DNA from: Rotaria socialis | Taxonomy: Eukaryota; Rotifera; Eurotatoria; Philodinida; Philodinidae | Assembly: GCA_905331475.1 (NCBI GenBank) | Contig: CAJNYU010003848.1 | Span: forward strand, 1-64,000 | Length of the DNA stretch: 64,000 nucleotides | Reading direction: 5' to 3' | Shown here: piece by piece, positions 10,640 through 23,436 of the stretch | Numbering within the stretch: position 1 is the stretch's first letter | Layout: the number at the start of each line of letters is the position of its first letter | Notes under the pieces: model-generated | What the model was told of the DNA's origin: nothing | The model's database searches: none | What the model saw: only the letters and a program-made list of their open reading frames with translations | Position numbers and translations under genes: made by a program

Positions 10640-12365
10640 ATGTTAATACAAAGATTACTGTTGCATATTTTTCAACACATAGCGATAAAGTCCACAATAA
10701 ACTTTCTTCTTGGATTACTGGTTGGCATATTTATTGCATCACAACATTTATTTTCGCATAAGTCTCTCGCTCCTGTTGGTAAGGATATTACTGATCGACT
10801 AGCTAATAACTCAACTTCGAAATCAGAGGAATCTACACAAATAATTACGAATGTTGCTGAGGTAAAACTTTCTCTAAATCAAAAAAACATCGGAGAATTT
10901 TACGAAGAATATTACAAATTCTACGAACAAAACCATGCATGGTAAGTGCTCGAGCGAATGAGTTCGATATTAATTGAATCAGTGATAGTGCATTGACATT
11001 TGGGTACCACTATTATTTAGTCAAGATTGCTCCATATTTGTATTCTATTCCTTGAAAATTTATTTTAATCAAAAATTACACATTTTCCATAATAGAATAG
11101 CCTTGATTTATTTTGTCGACTGAGTTTATACGCCCTATGCTGAATTTCAGTGAATAATAAAGCAACCATTGAAAGTCATACGATAGCACAATGAATGCTC
11201 GAACAATGTTACTTTTCATGTCATACTACCTTTTCAAAAACCTTGGAAAAGCATTTACCTTGTTCGGCGACCGAATTACAATGCTATGTGCTCACCATCT
11301 ACGTGTCTGAATTTCATAGCTTGTTAAAACAAATCAAGGCGAGAATCCATGAATATTCTTGAAGAAAACGCTATCATTAAAAATTTTCAGTTTTAACACT
11401 TTGAATCTTAAAATTTGCCATTGGCATTCAAAAAATGTTTAAAATGCTGCCGGTAAATATTAAGATAACATTCTCTTGCAGTACTATCTTCTTGAAAAAA
11501 GCTGAGAATTAAAGGAGCTAATATTTTTTAAATTTCGATACTGACTGCAATGGCAAAGAACTATATTGGTGTTGAGAAAATTTTTAAAGCAGATAACGGT
11601 CTTGTAACGAAGCCAAAGATATTAAGAATGAAGAAACACATCGATATAGGATCTCAAAGGCATGGGCTTACATTGTTTTATTATGCATTATTATTTTTTT
11701 CTAATATATTTAGGGCGTTGAAATCATTTTTGGGTGTCCACTTCTTACAAAATCCTAATGATGCAATTACCATTGCCGAAATATTGTACAATCAAGATGT
11801 TGATCTTGTGATTGAAACAGGCACATATCGTGGAGCAGCTGCTTTGTTTTTTGCATCGATTATGTATCAGTATCGTTACGATGCAAAAAAAAATTCTATG
11901 CGCCCATTCAAAATCATTACTATGGATATCAATCCAGAAGCTCGTAAATATATCGAGAACTTTACACTTCTTGCGCCTTACATACTTTTTATACCGGAAA
12001 GTAGTGTCTCGCCTGCTGCACGAGCAACTGTTAATAAAACAGTTTTCGAAATGAAACCAAATAATGTATTCATTTCTCTTGATGGTGACCACTATGCTGA
12101 GGCTGTCTATAATGAGCTTCTATATTATCAACAATACGTAGTAAATATTAGTAATTATATGCTTGTACAAGACACTCGACTATCAAGAAAATGGCATACC
12201 CTCTACTGTGGTCAATCCAAATATGATGGTCCTTGTAATGGTCCTCAAGAAGCGGTCAATTGGTTTATGAAAAACGAGGGTCACGGTCGTTTTGAAATCG
12301 ATCGTGCCAAAGAATATTTATTTACTACACATCAAAAAGGATGGCTGAAACGAATTTCCAAATAA
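10640..12365 (+). CDS. Membrane-anchored CmcI/rhamnosyl O-methyltransferase-like protein
   Basis: Exons are 10640-10941 and 11714-12365 (317 aa). The 772-bp intron ends with CTAATATATTTAG, and phase 2 joins TG+G to give a Trp. Residues 17-34 form a hydrophobic signal anchor, followed by a polar stem. The globular domain runs from about residue 90. SAM-binding-like E-T-G-T-Y-R-G is near 135-141 and the acidic L-D-G-D-H-Y near 223-228, as in the cephalosporin hydroxylase/RhlA-type methyltransferase family (PF04989). That family is mainly bacterial, so ancient horizontal gain is plausible. An ATG at 11550 is open into exon 2 but lies inside the intron; the spliced model joins the family core smoothly (HAW-ALKSFLGVHFLQNPND). 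Substrate is unknown. An AATAAA lies about 140 bp downstream. Confidence 0.78.
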
Positions 12366-13767
12366 AAACTAATGTTCCCATTTGGTTCCGAACAGGAATT
12401 CGAAATAATTGCTTGTAGTATCGCTCGAAACTTCGGAAAAGAACAAAATTGAAAAACTTCTTTATGCTAATTCAAAGCTAATAAAAAATCTATATTTCAC
12501 ATATTAATACAATAAAATTTTGAATGTATTTTTATATGTTTCCTACAGTTGGGAAACAGTTTTAGAAATAATTTCTGCTAAGTAGAACCAGGTGTTTAGA
12601 AACTTTGCTTTTGGTATCGTTAAACTTCTCCATATCTCAATCAATGTTTACCTATTCAAGCTTTTGCATACCAACGAAAGTTTGTTCTCCATAGATGTGT
12701 TTTTATAGTTAAATCATATAGTGTTACACATTTCAGATTATCTGAATTTCTCAGTAGGTGATTTATCTATACTAAATATGGAATCAGACCGTGATTGAAA
12801 TCGACGACTATTTCTATTGCAATATTTTTTCTTTATATTAAAAAATAAATATCAGTCTTCTTTTACATTTAGACACGTGCGGAGAGTATGTCTCATAGAC
12901 GTCTATCTATCAACATCCACACCCTCTAGTTTTTCTCTCTCTGTACTATTCGGCGATAACATATTTAGATGCTATAACAGTACTGAAAAACTGATAAAGT
13001 GAAAAAGATGATAAGAATATACATGAAGAAGAGTAAACAATCACCAGCTCGTTTACACTATGATAAATGTAAGGCAAACAAGAGTAAGACAGAGCAACTG
13101 CTTATTACCTTAAAATATTCCTCTTTCTTCGAGAACTATAAACAATAGTCTATAGTCCAAAATAATTGTTTAGAACTGAGAATCTCTGCTACGTTGTTGG
13201 CATATAGGATCCAAAAATATCTAGGTCACTAAAATAAAATAATAACCAAGGACTCTATACAGTTGAAAACATTGCTCTAGAAAATGAAGTAGTTTAGTAA
13301 ATATTTTGCTTTTCAAATTCGATATATTCCAATCGAAATACAGAATTGACAAAAAAACAATAAACTATAACTACCATCTTTCATATTTTGAAATAATTTA
13401 AGGATAAATGTTCAATCTTATTCGAGAATAAAATTCTGAACATATCGACTATGTCTGCCACTCGCTTAGTGCTATTGGTTTATGTCCTCAGGGTACTTGC
13501 TCTGACTAGGTGAAATAGGTTATCTTATAAATATATTTTCTTTTCTTTCCTTTTATTCAGTTTTATGACAAGATAGGCATGATTAAACTCAAGTGTTTAT
13601 AAAATGTTGTTAAAGTTCGAATGCTCCGTTTCTTTTCTCATTTTGGAAATGTTATAGTAAATAAGTTGAACACAGTTCGCTTTTTTTAAACAGAAAAATA
13701 TTTTTATCAATCTTTTACGTATAGATTTTATTCTTTAAACAAATGAGTCAATTTTTCTATTTAGTAA
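12366..13767. other. Intergenic spacer
   Basis: AT-rich sequence with a poly(A) signal for the upstream gene near 12,510. I see no gene, repeat or structural element. Confidence 0.6.
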
Positions 13768-16700
13768 ATGATGGCAAAAGCAAGAGAAGACATAATTGAT
13801 CATTTTCAGGTAAAACTTTGATTTAATGAAAATCTTTTATTTATCAATTGCATCTATAGTCGATAACGAATTGGGCGAATAACGATGATGTAATTGATCA
13901 TCTTGATCAACATAATTGGAACTTGAATGTAAGTAATGTAGCTTTTGTTATTTTTCTTTTGACTAATAAATATGTAGGGAAATTATGATCAAAATATAAT
14001 ACCTAAACGTTTTACGAGCATTCATAAATCACTAATGTAAAAAAATGTACTTTTTACAAGGGGGAAAAGCTGATTCCGTGATTCTGTTGATTCCATCGGC
14101 TCTGGAATCACTATGAATGTCACTGTATTTTTCGACTATGATATCGTAACATCCATAGGAACAATATAGAATCATTATAGAGATGAATTTTGAAGACTCC
14201 CAATCGTTCCATTTAATAGGAAAATCAGCTCAGTCATGATCGTAAGAATCACTGATTCGAGCACAAGAGACATAATCTGTATATTGCTGAATTTCAGCCA
14301 AAAGCATGTCAGTTCTCCTTTCACCACAATCAAATATCATATTGGGACGATATCTAACCGAATGAACTAGTGCGATTTGTTTCATTGTTCTATCATAACT
14401 ACGTCAAGGATTACAGGTCGCGAGTAAGCTTTCTCGTTCGACAATGATGTCAAAACGTTAGATTTGGTTAGAATCAACATTAAGCCATCAAAGAAATTGG
14501 ATTACTATTGTTTCTCGCGTTTTCATTATTTTTCATCTTGATTACCACTGTTGCTTTGAGTTCAAAACCGAAGCTCATAGCTAACATATACAGTCTGTGA
14601 AAGTTCGATGGTATGCAGAGAGGAGTCCTCAAACATCAAGAAGTGAAGGATCATAAAGAGAGTAAGCTCCAAAAAGTATAAAGAAGTCTGAACGCTCAAG
14701 TAGCTGACTTAAGCTTTCATTTTGCTTTCTATATCAAACACAAAATATAGCCTCTTTGTCTATATTAGCACCAATCTTTCTTAAAAGTTGAGAACCACAC
14801 GATATTCTTCGTTCGGACATCATTATTTGTGACTCTCCAGATGGAGAAAGTACTGTGATGGAACAACAGCATCACGAAGAATATATAAAAACTACTTTGT
14901 GGGACTGAAATTGTGTATTTCCGACCATTCGCGTTGACGTCGTCATTAGATAAGCTAAAAACTGCAAACAGTTTTTGTTGTATGCATGAAAAGAACATTC
15001 TGTGTGAAGTATGTTGTCTCTCATACTAAGACCATCGCGCACGATGCTCTACAGCTTGTCCACACAGAACACCAAACCACAAATACATGAATATATAAGG
15101 ATGGTTTTGTGCTGGCTCCCGGCTGGTGCATCATCCCGAAAAACTGCATCTTGTGACTTGTGAGCGTGACTAAGTAACCTATAGCCACTGAGCCCCAACA
15201 GAACGCAACAAAACATAGCTTAGCCAATTGGATTAAAAAAGACATTCATTCTCCATTTTAATTAGTTATAGACGAGAATCCTTCAGGCCTACCGTAGGTC
15301 CTTGTAATAAGAAAAGTTGCCGATTCTTCGTGACTCCCGATTTCTTACTGTCTAGCTATACTTCGTCTGACAATAAGTAACTTCTTTGAGATGCTATTAA
15401 AATGTACGTTTTTATGAATCCAAACAAATCCGATGGTATTGTAATTAAAGAGTTTTGAAAAACAACAGTCTACATAATCGATGAAACAAAAGAGATCGCT
15501 TAGATCGAAAACTTTCTCATTTCCTCATTGTAAAAAGCGATGGAAATTTGCAATTGTAAGAGTTTTGGCGCAAGAGGCATCGAAGAATATTGATATCTTA
15601 ATTGGCTATATAATATGAGTGGTGACTTAGTCTTACTGTACTAGGCAAAAATAAATGAATCCTTTATTTTTAGGAAATAGCGACCAGTAAATCATTTACC
15701 TTTATCCTTTAGTAATAAAGGAAATTAAAGATAAAGGATCTCCCCTATTTTAGAGCAGTTTCTAACGTACCAAATAGACCAATGTCGCTGATTATATACC
15801 AGAAAATTGTTAGATAATCTGGTTGATATGGTAAAAGCTGTCCGAAAACTTATCGTGTTTAGTCTCTTGAGAAATGAAAATGTGAAAATCAGAAACTCTA
15901 TTTGTTGTTTACTGGAGATAAAATGTGAAAAGGCTTCAAATAGCTTAACAAATAAATCATCCAAAACGATTGCAACTTTCTATAGTTGATACGAGTGCTC
16001 TTATATTTAATCATGTGGGAAATGTGTCCATGTATTGCTATTATTCAAGCAACTTATTAGATGAATTTAATATTGTTAGACTGAAAACGTTTCTTCTACT
16101 GTGAAGTACATTACATCTTCAATGCATTAATTATTTTCTTCCAATGATGATATGCGACACACGTTATACGAAGTATAAATATCATTTTATTCTTTCAATC
16201 GGTTTGACTACCATATTAACTTGCTATATACATTGATTTGATCATTTAGGAAGAGCCTGACGCACTATTACTTGTTTTGACAAATAATGAGATATAAGTT
16301 GAGTTTTTTCTAAGTTTAGCATTCGGCTATTTCATAATTTTACATGGTGCTCATCCTATTCTTGCTCTATTAAATGAATAATAGCTTCGATCTACTGAAT
16401 GACATGTAAAATAACACCATTTCTTTGCGTTAAATACCAAAACTTGCCATATTTAGACTACGCAGTTAGCGTGTGCGGAGTTTTAGAAGAATATAACCAT
16501 CACTATTGCTTACGTGCCTTTTCTCTATACTATAGAAATCTACCTATTGTTCTCCCCTTCTCACTCGCGCCATTGCTAGAACGAAGAGAAAGTTACGAAA
16601 ACCTGGATTTTAACCGACAAATGTATATTTTCTTCGAAAGTATGCAGGAGTTTAATAAAATCTGCTTCTTTTCTGTAAAATGGTGAAATTAATTCTACCA

Positions 16701-17536
16701 CTCGGTGAAAAACTGCCAAAAAAACTACTTAACTGCTTCTAACCAATGAAGTGTATTGTTCGCTTGTCTTCTTTTTTACTAGAATGCCATACATGATTTT
16801 ATCATGGAAAGCGGTAAGTGTGAATTGTTTGTATACGAAAAATAATGTTTTCCTTCTTTATTTTAGATTTTCATAAAAAGTCGAATGTGGATCAGTTAAC
16901 AATATTATGTTTATGTACATCTTCTGATCCCATGAAAAGAGATTTTCGATGGCAATTATCACATCAAAACAATGAAACCAACAGTCAAGTTCGAAACTTT
17001 GAAGCAGGTTCAAGTTCAAATCTAGCTACTAATGGAAACGATCATGAGCAAGTGAGCTGACGAAGTTGATTCATGTCTTCCGCTTCTATGGATTCTAGTA
17101 CTTCACGAAAATATTACGAGGAGTATATTAGCATAGTTGTCATTTTTGGTGCTACTAGAATTCTGGTATCATAGAGATAACTAGCTGGTAATTCATGTAA
17201 TGCTTTCTATCATCTCTGCAGTTTTAAATGAACTGATAAAAAACGAATTTTTCCGAGTGTCTTTATTTATAGTAGAATTTTTATATATATGACCAAAAGA
17301 AAGATTATTTTCTCCTTGATTTTCAGCAGCAAATATCCAATGTTACAACTGGTGCTTCACTCAATCATCAAACATTTCATCATATCATACAGAACACAAA
17401 TCATGATCTTTCTCAAACTATTAATGACTCTAATCTAATTGGATATCATGGCTATTTTAATGGTTTTGTATTATCGAATAATAATCGAGCATCACCCACA
17501 AATTCGAATACACAAGATAATGGTAGTATCAAATAG
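13768..17536 (+). CDS. FAF1-like N-terminal UBA-domain protein
   Basis: Exons are 13768-13809, 13860-13928, 16783-16813, 16867-17051 and 17327 onward. If the last exon is not spliced further, translation ends at TAG 17534-17536 (about 174 aa). Residues 5-48 match the ubiquitin-binding UBA of Fas-associated factor 1: R-E-D-I-I-D-H-F-Q, then L-D-Q-H-N-W-N-L-N and a new-exon N-A-I. This is my recognition from memory of the family. The remainder is polar Asn/Ser/His-rich sequence. The UAS and UBX domains of true FAF1 are absent. Intron 2 is 2.85 kb, far longer than usual. Alternatively, donor GTAGTA after 17522 joins in frame to AG 17603, fusing this N-terminus to the aminotransferase (771 aa in all). 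Both models are compatible with the sequence. Confidence 0.62.
13929..16782 (+). other. 2.85 kb intron of the UBA gene
   Basis: Donor GTAAGT is at 13929 and the acceptor TTTTTTACTAG ends at 16782. It contains repeated GATTCC/GGAATC words at 14.08-14.25 kb and several short open frames on both strands without coding character. Its size suggests it has grown by insertion of repeats, but I could not define an element. Confidence 0.55.
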
Positions 17537-17590
17537 CTAATCCAAAATATTCCTAAAGGATCATAGAAATTTTTATTTATTATTTAATGG

Positions 17591-20052
17591 ATGTCTACTT
17601 TAGAGAAAACAAATCTATTTAAATATATTGCGACAAATATAATCGGTAAAGATTATATCGTCAATGGACCATGGGGACCTCGAAAAAGTATAATTTTCAT
17701 ATTTAATATCATACCTCTATACATGTATATATATATAAACGTATTCAGTGATTTATGCAGATTATACAGCATCAGGACGATCTCTTCGATTTATTGAAAA
17801 TTATATACAAAACTATGTTATACCATCGTAATTATTTTGTGTTTTATAAGACAAAGGAATTATTCCCGTTGAATTTATTGACAGATATGGCAATACGCAT
17901 AGTGAAAATAATGCTTGTTCGTTACAAACAACAAAATTTCGTGGTGAAGCACGAGCATTAGTTAAGAAATCTGTTAATGCTACTGATAATGATGTTGTCA
18001 TATTTACCGGAACTGGTAATATTTTCTTTTTTGGAGCTCCTATGTTATTTAATTTGGCGATGATGTTCTCTAGGATCAACAGGTGCAATACATAAGCTTG
18101 TCAATACGTTGCATTTGAATGATGAAGAAAATCGAAATAAAACTGTTATATTTATTAGTGCCTTTGAGCATCATTCAAATATTTTACCATGGAAAGAAAC
18201 AGGAATCGAAGTAAATTCGATAGAAAACTATACAAAAAAAATATTGATTTTGTTTATGTTTAGATAGTACGTATTCCTACCAATAAGCAAGGTCTTCTTG
18301 ATCAAGATGTATTAAAAGAAAAATTAGAATATTATCGTAATAAAACAGAAAAACATATTCTTTGTACATTTAATGCTGCGAGTAATGTAACTGGTATTCG
18401 AACAGATGTTGATTCTGTTTCAACACTTGTTCATCAACATGATGGTTGGATTTTTTGGGATTATGCAGCAGCAGCACCGTATGTTAAAATTGATATGAAC
18501 CCATCAGAAACAGCTTATAAGGATGCTGTTTTTATTTCTACACATAAATTCGTTGGTGGTCCAGGTACACCAGGTATGATGTGTCAGTGTTTTGCTATTG
18601 GTTTTATCGATTAGTACTAACGGATATTCATTTCTTGGAACAAGATATTATTTTGATCTTAGTTTTTAATTATACGTATCGCGGATATCAAAATAGTAAT
18701 AGAAATTTAGTAATATTGTCAGACACTGTATTCCTTCAAAGCATGTAAATTACTTTCCTACTGATTTTCTGCAGACTTTTTACGAAAAACTTCTCATTTT
18801 CAGATAAAATATTGTTTTCAATTTTGTAAACTTAGGTATTCTGGTTGCAAAAAAGCATCTATTTCACAACATTGTTCCGTGTGGCTGTGGTGGTGGTACA
18901 GTCAATTTTGTAACGCGACTCCATACTGAATATATTCATGATATTGAAATACGTGAAGAAGGTGGAACGCCTGATATCATTGGCTCGATTCGAGCTGGTT
19001 TAGTTTTTCAATTAAAAGATACCGTTGGTCATGATCTTATTCAGAAACGTGAAGATGAATTGGTTGAAAAATTTTTTCGACGTTTTAAAAATATAAATTC
19101 ATTAATTATACTTGGCTCACAGAGTGTTTCTCGTCTTGCAATTTTTTCATTTTTAATTTATGTACCAATGATAAAAAAATATTTACATTATAATTTTATT
19201 TGTTCGTTATTAAATGATTTATTTGGTATTCAAGTACGATCCGGTTGTGCTTGTGCTGGACCCTATGTTTTAGTAAGCGAAAAAAACAATTAAATTTTTC
19301 TCACAAAGAATACTCTACATCGGTAGGATTTACTTGGCATTGATGATGAAAAAGCACATGTTTATGCAATGTTCCTCGCTGAAGATTCAAAGTAAAATTT
19401 TGTTAATTTATTTGAAAATCTAAAAGCAAAATCATTTGTTTTCAAGTGCTCGGATCGATGAAGAAAATAATCAAATAGAAAGAAATCTTTTGATAAAACC
19501 TGGTTTTACTCGTCTTAATTTATCATATTTTGCAAGTAACGAGGAAATCGATTATATTTTGAATGCAATAGAATTTATTGCTACATATGGATGGCAATTT
19601 TTACCATTAGTATGCTTTTTCTTCAACTAATATTGATAAAATGAATATATATTCATTTATTTTAGTATACGTACAATCCGTCGACCGGCGTTTGGCATCA
19701 TCGAGATGTAGCTATTGAAAAGTATTTATTAAATTATCATAGTTTAAAACAGATTCATTACGAAAATGGGCAAATGAAAGCGGATGACCCAGAATCTGAC
19801 AACAAATTGTATCTTCCAAGTCAATCGACAGATATATCTACGCCAGATAATCTTTTTCATAAAGCTGAAACTATTGCAAAAGATATTTCAGAGCGAACTC
19901 CTGATTATCAAAATGATCCTGAACTAAATATCTTAGATAAATATAAACATTTCATTTGGTTTGCTTTGCCTAAAGATATTGCTCAAATTCAAATTTCGAC
20001 TACAATCGACAAGACAGCATTTCCGGCAATTACCGATCGTGATACTAATTAA
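17591..20052 (+). CDS. Aminotransferase class V (cysteine desulfurase-like) PLP enzyme
   Basis: Exons are 17591-17687, 17749-17827, 17885-18015, 18074-18210, 18264-18573, 18836-19272, 19327-19391, 19447-19609 and 19666-20052. This gives 601 aa from ATG 17591, and all phases fit. Family landmarks in order: Y-A-D-Y-T-A-S-G-R, Y-G-N-T-H-S-E, F-T-G-T-G-S-T-G-A, F-E-H-H-S-N, W-D-Y-A-A-A-A-P-Y, the PLP lysine in T-H-K-F-V-G-G-P-G (about Lys243) and R-S-G-C-A-C-A-G-P-Y. This fits a fold-type I PLP enzyme of the aminotransferase V/Csd superfamily; the substrate is not predictable. An in-frame TAA sits just before the ATG. The alternative start is a splice at 17603 from the upstream UBA exons. The C-terminal 130 residues are polar and less conserved-looking. 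Confidence 0.85.
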
Positions 20053-21146
20053 ATGCTTTGATTTTCAATCATTTTTGCTGTTGTAAAGTAATTACGAAAA
20101 ATAACTTCAGAAATAAAATTGTCTGTTTACATATCCATTCATTGGTACAAAACAGTGGCAGATATTGAAGTTGTTTAAACTTTTTTATTTTTACCAGTGA
20201 TTGAACAACTGAAGTACTTTAAATTTTCATCATATTAATCTACTCTGATTGCACTAGCTGTGCTATATGATCTAAAGAATTACGTCTACCTTGAAGTATG
20301 TCCAGTTCATTTAATGCATAAAACTCGAAAGTTAAAATTACATTCGTTAGACGTCTACAGCAAATGTATTGTATAAAAAAAGTTTAGGAAAATTATTGAA
20401 ACCAGTATGAAATCATTAATTAAATTGATTTTTTTTTTACATATTTACCATACTAATTTTTCCTGTATTGCAACAGATGTATTGATTGAAACGAATATTC
20501 ATACGACATTATGTTTTATTCTCGTAATTGAAGAAGCTATTTGTTGAATAGTACCACCCGTTGTTTTAAAGATTATTTTCAAGAAAGCTTGCCGTGCAAA
20601 TGGTGGAATATGAAAATGATGTTGACAAGTCAGATTATTGCTCGGCAGACAGTCTGCTCATAAGAAGAAGAAGAAGAAGAAGAAGAAGAAAAAGAAGAAA
20701 AAGTAGAAAATGCAGTGTCTATCGACAAGCAATCTTATCATTTATCGAATTGGATATAAAACTTTGAATAATATTTTTCATATTAGGTGGAAGAAAATGA
20801 AATGGTTTCATTTATTAACCAATTGGATTAGTGTATATTTTTGGTATGAAGAGAAGTCACCTGAAGTCAAGGAGAAAACTTTCTCGCTTTATCAAAAATG
20901 GTAGAATATGCAGAAAAGATTTCTCGTCTGAAATTTCCTCCGGCAGTTGGTTTCATTACTCAAAAAAAAATAATATTTTAAAAAATTACATACATTTAAC
21001 CTTGGAGAACGGCCAAAATTTCTTCTCATAACTTTAGAGGACTCTTGTATCGGTATCCTTACTATGAGCTAAAAAACAGTAAACTACTTTTTTAGTTTAT
21101 TTATTATTTTCTTTTATATAAGAATTAAACTATCTCTATCTTCAAC
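20053..21146. other. Intergenic spacer
   Basis: Between the aminotransferase stop and the pentapeptide pseudogene. Apart from the (AAG)n run I see only AT-rich sequence. Open frames at 20,710-21,031 lack splice context and any recognisable motif. Confidence 0.55.
20662..20700. repeat. (AAG)n microsatellite
   Basis: About 13 near-perfect AAG triplets, with two A-rich interruptions at the 3' end, lie in the spacer after the aminotransferase gene. Confidence 0.9.
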
Positions 21147-22159
21147 TTACCGAACTGTTGTGTTTTGAAACACGCCACGATCTACACCAACAAAGTAAAT
21201 AATAATCGAAACATCAATTGATACGAAGCGGCCAATAAAAGGTGCTCTTATATATTGCGCTATAGTTGTTTTCGAAATATTTATAATGAAAGTACAATTA
21301 TCAACAAGAATACCATCGGTTAGTAGTGGAGACCATTGTTCAATAGCTACGCATAGGTTCGAAATAATATGAATATCATCAGTAGATGAAAATGTTCCGT
21401 TGGGTAGTAGAGAATTTCGAATCATGGAAAATTGCATTCGAGAAGAATTATCAGAAAAACTCGCTTTTGTTAAATTAACATTATAGAATCTGACACAGTC
21501 TATTTTAACTTGTTGAAAATTTGTATAACTTAATGATGAACTATTAGAATCTGAAGCAGATATAACTGCTTGTTGAAAATTAATGAATTCGTTAAAATTG
21601 CTCCACGAAAATCGACTTGACGAAATATTACATTTTCAAAGAGGCAATTTCGAAATGAAACTTCTTGAAAATAAATACCGGAAAACGTCACATTTTTAAA
21701 TATACAATCATTTTGATTGAGTTCAATTCCATTGAAATTCGCTCCAACTAATAAACTTTGTTCGTCCTGATTTAACGACGACCTTTCTCTCAGAAACAAT
21801 AAAATATGTTTTTTACATTCGTTATCTAATTTGTTTAATGTTGTTAATGTTTTTGTTCGCATATAAAAAGTTTATTATAATTATGTGTTAAATGTTCAAT
21901 ATTTATAATTCATATAGTTAACCAAAAATCGTTGTCGTTGATCGTCTTCAGCTTCGATCAAATCTTGTTCACGATTTTGTTGAGCTATGTGCCGATTTTG
22001 AAGTGTTGTCACAAAAGTAAATATAGCAACAATAAGAGGAAGTGCACAATATGTTATTATTTTAATTAATTAAAATTTAGTTAGATGAGATTTGTGCTTG
22101 TAATTATCTTCATAAATTGAATTCGAATACCAATAACGATACAAACAACGTCCTAACAT
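21147..22159 (-). pseudogene. Broken pentapeptide-repeat membrane protein
   Basis: Read on the minus strand from ATG 22159: a short polar N-terminus, one hydrophobic helix (I-I-T-Y-C-A-L-P-L-I-V-A-I-F-T-F) and a Gln/Glu-rich linker. A K-T-L-T-T-L-N-K-L-D stretch (about 21,855) then leads into A(N/D)LxX-type pentapeptide repeats (about 21,610-21,760). A C-terminal module containing L-L-P-N-G-T-F-S-S-T ends at a possible donor CG/GTAAGT near 21,147. This order matches a family I know from bdelloid genomes. It is interrupted by an in-frame TAA near the start of the helix, further stops between the linker and K-T-L-T-T, and a one-base frame change near 21,590. No introns fit to remove these, so I call it a pseudogene. 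A poor assembly could also cause this. Confidence 0.6.
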
Positions 22160-22169
22160 GATATGTTAC

Positions 22170-22187
22170 ATATATATATATATATAT
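22170..22187. repeat. (AT)n microsatellite
   Basis: Nine uninterrupted TA units just upstream of the pentapeptide-repeat start codon. Confidence 0.85.
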
Positions 22188-23436
22188 CAATATTTGTTCT
22201 AGTCAAATTTATGGATTGACTTTGGACACCACTTATAGATTGTTGTGCAAACTAAATTTTATCATTCTATCTAAAAACATCTATTGAAATTAATCTGACG
22301 AATAATCTTTACTTAATCCTGTGTGAAAATCGGTTTTACAAATCCAAAAAGAAGAAAGAAAGAGCTCTTCTGATAATCCTTGGCAAATATATTGTTATTT
22401 TTTGTCTAGATTTGTTTGTAGAAGCAGATATCATTTTAGGAATGAGTTCCCTTTCGAATTCTGAGAAGATCTAAAATTAACGAGTCGCTATTGAGAGAAG
22501 CTGTTTCTGGTTAGCTACCTCCTTTTTTTCTTTAAACATAAACTGTTGTCATTTTTATATTTTTTTCTGATTATTAAAGAATCAAACGTTTACAATAAGT
22601 TCAATCTGTATAATATATAAATCGTGCTGCATGAGTATCGAAGCCTCAAAGACTAGTAAAGAAAAAAAAATGTAGTTTGCTTGTTTAAGAGCGAAACTCT
22701 GCCAGATGTTTATTTTGCGCTAAACTAACTTTTTCGTATTCGAAGCTTTGAGCAAAATCACTTAGTCATGATGATGCTGGTAGGTATATGTGTGCTCTTC
22801 TCATCGTCACCTTCACCCATATTTAACATTGCTCTCTTACAATACAACAAATGGAAATTTTCTTTTACATATTGCGTCATTCTACATTTTGAATTCTACT
22901 CAATTGCTATTCTTTGTTTTCCTTGGTGGCATCGCCATGTGCACAATAAAATAATGCAATCATGTCGGTAACTATTTGTTGACATAAGCAATCTGAATTT
23001 TTTGTTTTAATTGGCTATTTTCATTTTTTTCAACTATGTCATTCAAGAAAAATTTCACAACAGTGAATGCAACATGCTTTTGTAAAAGAAAAATCGTAGT
23101 GGGCTTCGTGTTTGTCTAGGGTATTTTATTTTTATCAATGATGATAATTTCAGCGTAAAACTTCAAGAAAGAATTCTACGTAAATGGAAGCGAAAAGAAG
23201 AAGAAGAGAATGGAAAAAAATAAAAAAAAACGCTGAGATCGTTTTACATTACATCATGAAGACAGGTTATTACTCAATTATATTGGAAAAAACCTACCAG
23301 ATGAAGTATATAACACTAGTTTTTTTTATTTCAGCGTTTCATTTTCCAGACATTGACAACCTGTTCTCCACTTCATGTCTTTTAGATATTCATATATCTT
23401 CTAACTCATTATTATAAACTTTCATAATTTTATTAG
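22188..23436. other. Intergenic spacer
   Basis: AT-rich with A and T runs; no supported gene. It separates the minus-strand pentapeptide pseudogene from the plus-strand RRM/pseudokinase gene, so it should hold the divergent promoters. No TATA or other element stands out. Confidence 0.55.

Noticed and set aside
11550-11713. ATG at 11550 as the start of the methyltransferase-like protein
   Set aside because: The extra sequence lies in the intron; the exon 10640-10941 joins at 11714 in phase 2 and continues the family core directly, with a good branch point and acceptor before 11714.
14765-15245. Two minus-strand open frames in the same intron, possible retroelement fragments
   Set aside because: Neither strand gives a reverse transcriptase, integrase or transposase motif that I can recognise.
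16399-16686. 95-codon frame inside the long UBA-gene intron
   Set aside because: No recognisable domain, and it lies between two well-supported exons of another gene.
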